In this document: in pieces, positions 35,282 to 43,900 of the stretch
Numbering within the stretch: position 1 is the stretch's first letter
Layout: every line of letters begins with the position of its first letter
DNA from: Thetidibacter halocola
GTDB lineage: Bacteria; Pseudomonadota; Alphaproteobacteria; Rhodobacterales; Rhodobacteraceae
Assembly (NCBI RefSeq): GCF_018224955.1
Contig: NZ_JAGTUU010000001.1
Coordinates: 806,001 to 870,000 of the forward strand
Length of the DNA stretch: 64,000 nucleotides
Direction of reading: 5' to 3'
Made by a program: the position numbers and the translations under genes
Notes under the pieces: generated by a model
Databases searched by the model: none
Seen by the model: only the letters and a program-made list of their open reading frames with translations
What the model was told of the DNA's origin: nothing

Positions 35282-37228
35282 TCAGAGCGGTTGGCGAAGC
35301 ACCCCGGCAGGGGGGATCGGGCCCGCGGGCGTGTCGGCAGTTTCGCTGCCGTAGTTGAACCAGAACCGCTCGGCGGCAGTATCGCGGATGCGCAGACCGT
35401 CGGGCAGCGCGTGGCAGGGCAATCCCGCCCGGGCGCAAAGCCCGGCGACCAGGCGGTCGAGGCCCGGCTCATCGAGCCAGGCGCCGCAATAGGTGACGCG
35501 GCCTTCGCGCATCGCGACCGGCGTGCCATCCTCGAGCGCCATGAGGGAGTCTGCGGTGCCCTCCAGTGTCTCGATCCAGTATTGCGCCGCGCCGCCGCCC
35601 GCGAGCGGGCGCGGCATATCCGGGCGCAGGGTTTCCAGCCGCGCCACCGTGACGTCGAGCCCGGGCCAGGCCGGGGGCAATGGCACGGGAATGCGGAAAT
35701 CGTCGGTGCGGGCGGCGCTGCGCGGGCCGACCAGGATCTCGGCGCCGCTTGTGTTCAGCGCCGTCTTGAGATCGTCGGACATTTGCATCATGCCCGGCGC
35801 AAGGATCACCCGGTAGCCGGTGAAGTCTCGCGCCGCGGTTGACAGGATGTCGATGGACAGGCCCGCCCGGCGCAGCGCGCGATACAGATCGAATACGAGG
35901 CCGAAATAGCTGAGGCCCCTGCCCTGCGGCTGCACCCTCCACGCCCAGTCCGAGGCATGGTCGAAGATCAGCGCGACCGCGGCTTGGGCCTGCGTGACAA
36001 GCGGCGCATCTGCCAGCTCCCGCGCGACCTGCGCGGCCTCGGTCAGACCCGGCGCCGCCGCGCTGTCGGGGCGCAACAGGCCCGCATGCAGCTGCTCCTG
36101 CCCGAATGGGGCCTGCCGCCAGCGGAAATAGAGCACGGCCTCGGCGCCATGGGCGAAGGCCTCCCATGTCCAGAGGCGGACCATGCCGGGCAGCGGTGCG
36201 GGGTTGTAGGGCGCCCAGTTCACCGGGCCCGGCTGCTGTTCCATCACCCACCAGCGCGGGGTGCCGCCCGCCGGGGCCAGTGTGGCGGCAGCGCGGTAAA
36301 GGTCGTGATGGAAGGCCTGGAAATCCGGGTCGCCCTGCCGGGCATAGCGACGCTGGCGCTCGGGCGGGGCGCCGACGCGGTCCTCGAGAAAGCCCAGCGG
36401 GTAGCTGTCCCACGAGGCGATATCCAGGTCGCCGCCCAGCGCGAAATGATCCACGTCCGTCTCGCGCCCCATGTGGTTATGCGCGATGGGCGCCTCGGAA
36501 AAGGCGCGGATGATCTGCACCTGTGCCCGGTTGAAGGCCACGACCTGATCCGAGGAAAAGCGCCGGAAGGCCAGCCAATGGCCGGGTGCAGCCTCTGTCA
36601 CGGTCAGGTTGGGCAGGTCGATCTCGTCGAAATCGCGGTACTCCATCGACCAGAAGACCGTGCCCCAGGCCGCGTTCAGCGCCGCGATGTCGCCGCCATT
36701 CGCCCCACCGTAGCGCGCCCGCAGCCAGCCGCGAAAGGCGTCGCGCGCAGCCTCGGAATAGCTAAGCACGGTGTCATGGCAGCCGTATTCGTTGTCGGTC
36801 TGCCAGGCGGCGAGACACGGGTTGCGGCCATGGCGTTCGGCCAGCAGGGTCACGATGCGGCGGCATTCCTCGAGATAGCCGGGATGCGAAAAGCAGTAGT
36901 GGCGGCGCGACCCGAAGCCGCGCGGGCGGCCCTGCAGGTCGCGCGCCAGCATGTCAGGGTGACGATCCAGCATCCAGCGCGGCGGCGTGGCGGTTGGCGT
37001 GCCCAGCACCACCTTCAGCCCCGCCGCGCCCAGGGTTTCGATCGCGCGATCGAGCCAGTCCCATCGCAACACGCCCGGTTCCGGTTCCAGCCGCGACCAG
37101 GCAAATTCGCCGATCCGGACAAGGCTGAGCCCCGCCTCCGCCATGCGGCGGGCATCCTCGGGCCAGAGGGTCTCGGGCCAGTGTTCGGGGTAGTAGCAGA
37201 CGCCCAGCCTGCGGATCATCCCGCCCAT
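35282..37228 (-). CDS. GH42 beta-galactosidase
   Basis: A 648-aa glycoside hydrolase family 42 enzyme. RRLGVCYYPEHWPETLW, VRIGEFAWSRLEPEPG, and the acid/base block AAWQTDNEYGCHDT (Asn-Glu) are clear; the nucleophile lies in the WVMEQQPGPVNWAPYNP region. A C-terminal trimerisation-type domain and beta domain follow. It releases galactose from beta-galactosides. No signal peptide is seen, so it acts on imported oligosaccharide. Last gene of the galactose operon; its ATG comes one base after the upstream stop. Confidence 0.92.
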   Translation of the reverse strand: MGGMIRRLGVCYYPEHWPETLWPEDARRMAEAGLSLVRIGEFAWSRLEPEPGVLRWDWLDRAIETLGAAGLKVVLGTPTATPPRWMLDRHPDMLARDLQGRPRGFGSRRHYCFSHPGYLEECRRIVTLLAERHGRNPCLAAWQTDNEYGCHDTVLSYSEAARDAFRGWLRARYGGANGGDIAALNAAWGTVFWSMEYRDFDEIDLPNLTVTEAAPGHWLAFRRFSSDQVVAFNRAQVQIIRAFSEAPIAHNHMGRETDVDHFALGGDLDIASWDSYPLGFLEDRVGAPPERQRRYARQGDPDFQAFHHDLYRAAATLAPAGGTPRWWVMEQQPGPVNWAPYNPAPLPGMVRLWTWEAFAHGAEAVLYFRWRQAPFGQEQLHAGLLRPDSAAAPGLTEAAQVARELADAPLVTQAQAAVALIFDHASDWAWRVQPQGRGLSYFGLVFDLYRALRRAGLSIDILSTAARDFTGYRVILAPGMMQMSDDLKTALNTSGAEILVGPRSAARTDDFRIPVPLPPAWPGLDVTVARLETLRPDMPRPLAGGGAAQYWIETLEGTADSLMALEDGTPVAMREGRVTYCGAWLDEPGLDRLVAGLCARAGLPCHALPDGLRIRDTAAERFWFNYGSETADTPAGPIPPAGVLRQPL

Positions 37229-37229
37229 G

Positions 37230-38075
37230 TCAGAGGATTACCCGGTGTTCTTCCTGGCCCTTCGCCTCGGTCTGGATGGCAAAGGTGCGACCCGCCTGCG
37301 GCTCGTCCGTCAGCCCCTCGGCGGCGCTGGTGACGTAGAGCGTCGAAAGGTCCGCCCCGCCGAAGGCCGGGCAGGTGATCTGCGAGGCCGGCAAGTCCAC
37401 GGCATGGCGAAAGGCGCCATCCGGCCCGTGACAGGCGACGCGCCCGGCGCCCCATTGCGCGTTCCACAGGTTGCCTTCGGCGTCTATCACCGCCCCGTCG
37501 GGGTTCAGCGCCTCGTCACGCAAGTCGATCCAGGGTTCGGGTTCCGCTTTGGGCCAGCCGTCACGGTCCAGCGCCACCCGGCGGATGATGCGGTCGGGCG
37601 TGTCGGTGAAGAAGGCATGCCCGCCATCGGGCGAAAAACACTGCGCGTTGGGGATGCTGATGCGGTCATAAAGACGGCGCAACTCGCCCTTGTAGTAGCG
37701 GTAGATCGCGCCGAGGCCCGGCTCCAGCCTCATCCCCATCGTGCCGATCCAGAATCCGCCCTGGGGGTCGGCGCGGCCGTCATTGCTGCGGGTGGCGGGA
37801 TTGTCGGCCTCAAGCGCGACAAGACGATCCTGAGCGCCGGTCTCGAGGTCGAACTGGACGAGGTCGGTCGCGGTGGCGATCAGCAGGCGGTCGCGGTCGA
37901 TCCGGCCCGCCGCAGACACGCAGCGGTCGAAGGACCAGTGGCGCTCGCCGTCTGGCGCGGCCTCGTAAAGCCGTCTTCCAAGGATGTCGAACCAAAGGAA
38001 ACTGCCCCGGTCGGGATGCCAGAAGGCGCCCTCGCCCAGAATGCAGGCGGTGGTCGAGACGGTGCTGACGGTCAT
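37230..38075 (-). CDS. SMP-30/gluconolactonase-family sugar lactonase
   Basis: A 281-aa six-bladed beta-propeller lactonase: LGEGAFWHP with the metal Glu, RSNDGRADPQGGFWIGTM, NAQCFSPDGGHAFFTDT, and PDGAVIDAEGNLWNAQWG. In this operon it most likely opens galactono-lactone to galactonate. The ATG region overlaps neither stop cleanly; its end sits one base from the GH42 start and its start overlaps the aldolase stop (ATGA). Confidence 0.9.
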   Translation of the reverse strand: MTVSTVSTTACILGEGAFWHPDRGSFLWFDILGRRLYEAAPDGERHWSFDRCVSAAGRIDRDRLLIATATDLVQFDLETGAQDRLVALEADNPATRSNDGRADPQGGFWIGTMGMRLEPGLGAIYRYYKGELRRLYDRISIPNAQCFSPDGGHAFFTDTPDRIIRRVALDRDGWPKAEPEPWIDLRDEALNPDGAVIDAEGNLWNAQWGAGRVACHGPDGAFRHAVDLPASQITCPAFGGADLSTLYVTSAAEGLTDEPQAGRTFAIQTEAKGQEEHRVIL

Positions 38076-38677
38076 GGCGCGGATTCCTCGTCATAGGCGG
38101 CAACCAACTCGTGGGCGCGGGCGATCACATCGGCCACGGATCGGCCCGGCACGTAGAGTCCGGTGCCGATTCCAAAGCCCGTGACGCCGGCCGCGAACCA
38201 GTCGGCGAAATTGTCGGGGCTGACGCCGCCCACCGCGTAGGTGCGGGTACCGGGCGGCAGGACGGCGCCCAGCGCGCGGAGCCCCGCCGGGCCGATCAGC
38301 GGCGCCGGGAACAGTTTCAGCCCGTCGGCACCGTTGCGCAGCGCGGCAAAGGCCTCGGTCGGGGTCAGGATGCCGGGAAAGCAGGCCAGCCCCGCCGCCT
38401 TGGCCGCGACGATGACGCGCGGGTTGGTATCGGGCGAGACGATCATCTGCGCGCCGATCCCCTTGAGGCGCAGCACCTCCTCGGGGGCCAGAACGGTGCC
38501 GGCGCCGATCATGCCGCGCCCTCCAGCGGCTTCCAGCATCCGGCGGATGCTGTCGTAAGGATCGGGCGAGTTCAGCGGCACCTCGATCCGGTCGATGCCC
38601 GCGTCAAGCAGCGCCTCGGCCATCGGCCCGGCCTCGGGCGGGGTGATGCCGCGCAGGATGGCAATGATCTCTCTCAT
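38072..38677 (-). CDS. dgoA: 2-dehydro-3-deoxy-6-phosphogalactonate aldolase
   Basis: A 201-aa KDPG/KDPGal-type class I aldolase: IIAILRGITPPEA with the catalytic Glu region following (EVPLNSPDPYDSI), VGAGTVL-like MIGAGTVLAPEEV, Schiff-base Lys in DGLKLFPA, and VGGVSPDNF. The EVPLNSPDP signature is that of DgoA rather than Eda. It splits KDPGal to pyruvate and glyceraldehyde-3-phosphate. ATG at 38677 overlaps the kinase stop. Confidence 0.93.
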   Translation of the reverse strand: MREIIAILRGITPPEAGPMAEALLDAGIDRIEVPLNSPDPYDSIRRMLEAAGGRGMIGAGTVLAPEEVLRLKGIGAQMIVSPDTNPRVIVAAKAAGLACFPGILTPTEAFAALRNGADGLKLFPAPLIGPAGLRALGAVLPPGTRTYAVGGVSPDNFADWFAAGVTGFGIGTGLYVPGRSVADVIARAHELVAAYDEESAP

Positions 38678-39567
38678 TCTGTTCCTTTCATGGCCCGGTG
38701 CGCGGCCTTGAGCCCTTCGAGCGTCATGCGTTCGGCATCCGCCAGGGTGACGGGAACGCCCTGTGCCTGCAACGCGGCACGATAGGGCCCGGCGATCTGC
38801 GGCGCGCCCAGCACGGCGACAGGCTGGCCCAGCCAATAGGGTTTCGCGGCGGCCAGTTCCATGCCGATCAGCAGGCCCGACAGGCGCGCCCGCGCGGTGT
38901 CCGGCGAAAGCCCATGCAGCAGCCCCTCGGCCCGGAGCGAGAACAGGTCGGCGGCTACCGCCGCCGGCCGCGTCTGGGCGCGCGCCACCGCCTCGGCAAA
39001 AGCCGCGTCGTCCCAGCCCTCGGCGGCGACCGAGTGGCGCAGGACGGATTGCGTCGAGAGCAGCGCGAACAGTTCACCGGTCAGGAAGGTGCGGAACGAG
39101 ACGATTTCCCCGGCGCTGACATGAACCCACTTGGTATGCGTGCCGGGCAGGCAGATCACGCCATCGAAACCCGGGTTGAGCGCGAGGAAGCCCGCAACCT
39201 GCGTTTCCTCACCGCGCATCACGTCGGCGGGGCTGCCCTGCATGATCCCGGGCAGGATGCGCACGGCAAGGCGCGTGTCCCGCGCGGGCACGGCAATCGC
39301 CTTGACCGGTGGCGCGCAGGGAACCGCAATGTAAGGCGCCTCGCGCCAGCCCTGCCGGCTGCCCGCCATGCCGCAGATCAGCACTGGCAACGGCGCGTCG
39401 GGCAGGTCGGGCAGCAGCGCCAGCAGCACGGGCTCATACCCGTCGGGCTCCAGCCGCCCCATGCCTGCATCGGAGGTCCGGCGAAAGACGACCGCGTCGC
39501 CCGCCATGCCCCAGACCCGCAGATGCGAGCTGCCCCAGTCCACCGCGATCCAGTCGATACCGCTCAT
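38674..39567 (-). CDS. dgoK: 2-dehydro-3-deoxygalactonokinase
   Basis: A 297-aa DgoK-family kinase: IAVDWGSSHLRVW (phosphate 1), ICGMAGSRQGWREAPY, RGEETQVAGFL, CLPGTHTKWV, and SFRTFLTGELFALL. It phosphorylates KDGal at O6. ATG at 39567 is set by the conserved N-terminus and by the ATGA overlap with the upstream dehydrogenase. Confidence 0.94.
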   Translation of the reverse strand: MSGIDWIAVDWGSSHLRVWGMAGDAVVFRRTSDAGMGRLEPDGYEPVLLALLPDLPDAPLPVLICGMAGSRQGWREAPYIAVPCAPPVKAIAVPARDTRLAVRILPGIMQGSPADVMRGEETQVAGFLALNPGFDGVICLPGTHTKWVHVSAGEIVSFRTFLTGELFALLSTQSVLRHSVAAEGWDDAAFAEAVARAQTRPAAVAADLFSLRAEGLLHGLSPDTARARLSGLLIGMELAAAKPYWLGQPVAVLGAPQIAGPYRAALQAQGVPVTLADAERMTLEGLKAAHRAMKGTE

Positions 39568-40334
39568 GCAGAGACCGTCACCACGCCGCCATCCACGGCG
39601 ATCACCTGCCCTGTCATCATGGCGCTGACGTCCGACGCCAGGAACAGCACCGGCCCAACCATGTCGGCGGGGTCGAGATGCCGTTTCAGGCATTGCCGGT
39701 CCATCATCGCGGCCAGCGCCTCGGGCCTGGCCCAGAGGCGTTTCTGCCGCTCCGTCAGGACCCAGCCCGGTGCGACGCCGTTGACGCGGATGCCGTCACC
39801 GCCGAATTCCCGCGCCCAGCCCCGCGTCAGCGCGGTGATCCCGGCCTTGGACGCGACATATAGGGGATAATCCCCCAGCCCCATCATGTAGCTGATCGAG
39901 CTGAAATTGACGATCGCGCCCCGCCCCGCCGCGCGCATCCCCGGCAGGACCGCCTGCGTGGCGAAGAAGACCGCGCGCAAGTTCACGTCCACCACCTTGT
40001 TCCAATAGATCTCGTCCACGTCCGCCGTGGCGTGGCGGTCGTCCCAGGCGGCGTTGTTGACCAGCCCGGCAACCGGGCCATGCGCCGCAGCGACCTTGGC
40101 CACGGCGGCGCGCAAGGCATTCGTGTCGGTCAGGTCGCAGCGCAGGCCCAGCGGCCGGTTGCCGGTGCGCGCCTCGATCGCAGAGCACAGATCGTCAGGC
40201 TCGAGCAGGTCGATAAAGGCCACGCGCGCGCCCTGCGCGGCAAAGCCCTCGACCAGCGCGGCGCCGATGCCGCTGCCCCCACCCGTGACCAGCACAGAGG
40301 CACCGTCGAGATCGGGAAACCGCGCGCCCGTCAT
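39564..40334 (-). CDS. SDR-family sugar dehydrogenase, likely galactose 1-dehydrogenase
   Basis: A 256-aa classical SDR: cofactor loop TGGGSGIGAAL (about 20), NNAAW, catalytic Ser-Tyr-Lys as NFSSISYM ... YPLYVASKAG, and PGWVLTERQ. The final Gly-rich GQVIAVDGG is intact. In this operon the expected job is NAD(P)-dependent oxidation of galactose to the lactone; the SDR family also includes arabinose and fucose dehydrogenases, so substrate is inferred. First gene of the operon, with AGGA before the ATG. Confidence 0.85.
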   Translation of the reverse strand: MTGARFPDLDGASVLVTGGGSGIGAALVEGFAAQGARVAFIDLLEPDDLCSAIEARTGNRPLGLRCDLTDTNALRAAVAKVAAAHGPVAGLVNNAAWDDRHATADVDEIYWNKVVDVNLRAVFFATQAVLPGMRAAGRGAIVNFSSISYMMGLGDYPLYVASKAGITALTRGWAREFGGDGIRVNGVAPGWVLTERQKRLWARPEALAAMMDRQCLKRHLDPADMVGPVLFLASDVSAMMTGQVIAVDGGVVTVSA

Positions 40335-40513
40335 CGCGTCCTGCCCTTGCCGTCCGACATCCGCCGCCTCCGTTCCGCCCTGTTGCCCCCCTGAGTCTTG
40401 CAGCGCCGCGCGCATCCGTCCAGAGGAATGCGAGGCCGAGCGTCTTGCGAATGGGGCTGGAAAAGCCCGCCGATTTGCGGTCTTTTCCGAAGGGCAAGAA
40501 ACGGGAGGGTGCG

Positions 40514-40750
40514 ATGCAGTGTGTCTTTGTCCAGATCCGGTGCAAGCCCGGCACGGGCTATCGCGTCGCCGGCGACATCGCCCTGCGCGAGATCCATTCC
40601 GAGCTTTATTCCACCAGCGGCGAATTCGACCTGCTGATGAAGATGTATATCCCGCAGGGCGAGGATGTGGGCAAGTTCATCAACGACAACCTGCTGGACA
40701 TCCCGGGCATCGAACGCACGCTGACGACGCTGACTTTCCGCGCCTTCTGA
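40514..40750 (+). CDS. Stand-alone AsnC/Lrp effector-binding (RAM) domain protein
   Basis: A 78-aa protein consisting only of the Lrp/AsnC ligand-binding domain: MQCVFVQIRCKPGTG, EIHSELYSTSGEFDLLMKMY, IPGIERTLTTLTFRAF. The helix-turn-helix half is absent. Such stand-alone domains form rings and may sense amino acids or modulate full-length Lrp proteins. ATG at 40514 has GGGAGGG upstream. Divergent from the galactose operon across about 180 bp, so a role in its control is possible but unproven. Confidence 0.85.
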   Translation: MQCVFVQIRCKPGTGYRVAGDIALREIHSELYSTSGEFDLLMKMYIPQGEDVGKFINDNLLDIPGIERTLTTLTFRAF

Positions 40751-40900
40751 CGCCGGAATCGGCCTGCCTGACCGGCGAACAGCCGCGCCTTGCGGCTTCG
40801 GGCGTTAGTCATGTCATGCTTGCGTCATGGGTTTCGATGATTAACGATTGGCGGAGCGATGTTGCAGAACGCCTGTCACAGCCGCCAACAGGAGAGTCCC

Positions 40901-43900
40901 ATGCCCCGGAAACAGCCCAAGACGACCGGCAGCGATTTGCTGACCGGAGACGATTTTCGTAATATTATCATCGGATTTGACGGAGATGACACGATCCTCG
41001 GCCTCGGTGGGGACGATATCCTGATCGGCGGTCGCGGCGATGACGAGATCGACGCGGGCGACGGCGACGACATTGCCTTTGGCGGATTCGGAAACGATCT
41101 GATCCGTCTCGGGATTGGAAACGATCGCGCCTTTGGCGGGTTCGGAAACGATACAATCGAAACCGGGTCTGGAAACGATCGCGTCTTTGGCGGCCATGGC
41201 ACCGACCGGGTCGTGGTCGAGGGCGGGTTCGACGCCTACGACCTGTCCTTCAGGGGCAATCCGTCGAAACTGATCGTCCTGAACCTGCTGGACGAGAGCG
41301 GCGCGGCGGTCGAGACCAAGCGCCTGCACCGGGTCGAAGAGATCGCCTTTGACGATGTCACCCTGCTGCTTGACGGACGCAACAACGCGGCCTTTGCCCG
41401 CGACGACACCGCCGCGACAGACGAGGACAGCGCGCTCACGCTGAACGCTGCCGACCTGCTTGCCAATGACACCGATTTCGACGGCGATGCGCTGAGCGTG
41501 ACCGCGGTCGATGCCCTCAGCGCCGCCGGCGCGGCGGTCACGCTGTCGGGTGGGCAGATCACCTATGACCCGGCAGGCCGGTTCGACGCATTGGCGACCG
41601 GAGAGACCGCAACCGACAGTTTCGACTACACGGTCGATGACGGGCGCGGCGGGATTTCCACCGCCACCGTCACCGTGACCATCACCGGCGTGAACGACGC
41701 GCCGGTTCTGAGCGGCCCGGAAACGGCGGATTTCGCCGAGAACGGCACCGGCGACGTGGCCCTGTTCAGCGCCACCGACGCCGACGATGGCACGCTGACC
41801 TTCGCCCTGTCGGGCGACGATGCCGCGCTGTTCACGATCGATGCGGCGGGCGCCCTGCGCTTTGTCGCCGCCCCCGATTTCGAGACGCCGCTCGATGCCG
41901 ATGGCGACAACGCCTATGACCTGACCGTGACCGTGTCGGATGACGAGGGCGCCGAGGACAGCGCGGCGCTGCGCGTGACGGTGACGGACATCCTGGAACT
42001 GCCCGATGTGGATGCCCGGATCAACGAGTTGCATTATGACAACGAGGGCACCGACGCGGGCGAATTCGTCGAGGTCCGGGTGCGTGCCGGCGACGACGTG
42101 TCCCTGCTTTCGGTCGAACTGGTGAACGGGTCGGGCGGCGCGGTCTACAACACGCTTGCCGTCTCGGGCGGTGTGATGACCAGCGACGGTTCGTGGGATT
42201 ACTACGTGTTGTCCCTGCCCTCGAACGGCTTGCAGAACGGCGCACCGGACGGGGTCGTGCTGGCGAACGGGCCCGAGGTGATCGAGTTCCTGTCCTACGA
42301 GGGCAGCTTTGCCGCGACCTCCGGCACGGCAACGGGATTGACCTCGACCGACATCCTCGTGGCCGAGGCCGGCGACACGCCGCATGGCTTCTCGCTGCAG
42401 CGGTTGGACGGCGACATCTGGGATGCGCCGCGCGAGAACACCGCGGGCGCCGACAACACCCCGGCGCCGGAGCCGTTGGTGGCGCGGATCAACGAGTTTC
42501 ACTACGACAATGCCGGCACGGATGCGGGCGAGTTCATCGAGATCAGGGTGAATGCGGGCGGCGATGCCTCGGGGCTGTCGGTGGAACTGGTGAACGGCTC
42601 GAATGGCACCGTCTATGGCACCCTGGCCATCGCCGACGCCACGATGACCAGCGACGGCACCTGGGACTACTACGTGTTCGACCTGCCCTCGAACGGGCTG
42701 CAGAACGGGTCGCCCGACGGGATCGTGCTGGCCAATGGCGGCGCGGTCGTCGAATTCCTGTCCTACGAAGGCGCGTTCACGGCAACGTCCGGCGCGGCGA
42801 ACGGCCTGACCTCGACCGATATCGGCGTGACCGAGCCCAGTGACACACCGCTGGGCTTCTCGCTGCAGCGGGCCGAAGACGGCAGCTGGTACGAGGCGGG
42901 CGAGAATACCTCCGGCGCCGAGAACCAGGCCCCGCCGATGCCGTTCGAGGCACGGATCAACGAGTTCCACTATGACAATGAAGGCGCCGACCAGGGCGAG
43001 TTCATCGAGTTGCGCGTGACCGCGGGCGCCGATGCCTCGGGGCTGGCCGTGGAATTCTACAACGGTTCGAACGGCGCCGTGTATGGAACACTGGGCATCG
43101 CCGACGCCACGATGACCAGCGACGGCACCTGGGATTACTACGTCTTCAACCTGCCGTCGAACGGCCTCCAGAACGGCGCGCCGGACGGCATCGCGCTGTC
43201 CAATGCAGGAACGCTGATTGAATTCCTGTCTTACGAAGGACCAATGACGGCAGTTGGCGGCGCTGCGGACGGCGTGACCGCGACCGATATCGGCGTTGCC
43301 GAGGCCGGCGACACCCCGGTGGGCTTCTCGTTGCAAAGGCTGGAAGGCGACACCTGGGACGCGCCGCGCCAGAACACCTCGGGCGCCGACAACGCTGGCG
43401 GCACACCTCCTGGCCCGACCACGACGGTGATCAGCACGATCCAGGGCAGCGGCGCGGCCTCGGCACTGGTCGGGCAGACCGTGACCGTGACCGCCATCGT
43501 CGTCGGCGACTTCCAGAACGGCGACGGTGACGACATGCGCAACCTCAACGGCTTCTTCCTCCAGGAAGAGGCCGCGGACCACGACGCCGATGCCGCCACC
43601 TCCGAAGGCCTCTTTGTCTTCGACGGCGGCGTGGGCGTGAACGTGGCGCTGGGCGACCGCGTGACCGTGACCGGCACAGTGTCGGAATTCTTCGGCATGA
43701 CCCAGATCAGCGCCACCACCGTGACGGTGGTCGAGGCGGGGGCCGTGGCGGATGTCAACACGATGGCCACCATCGTCGACCTCGACGCCGCCACGGCGAT
43801 TTCGGACGGCGCGGGCGGCTACGTGGCAGACCTCGAAGCGTTCGAGGGCATGCTGATCACCATCCCCGAGACGCTGACAATCTCGGAGGCATTCAACTTC

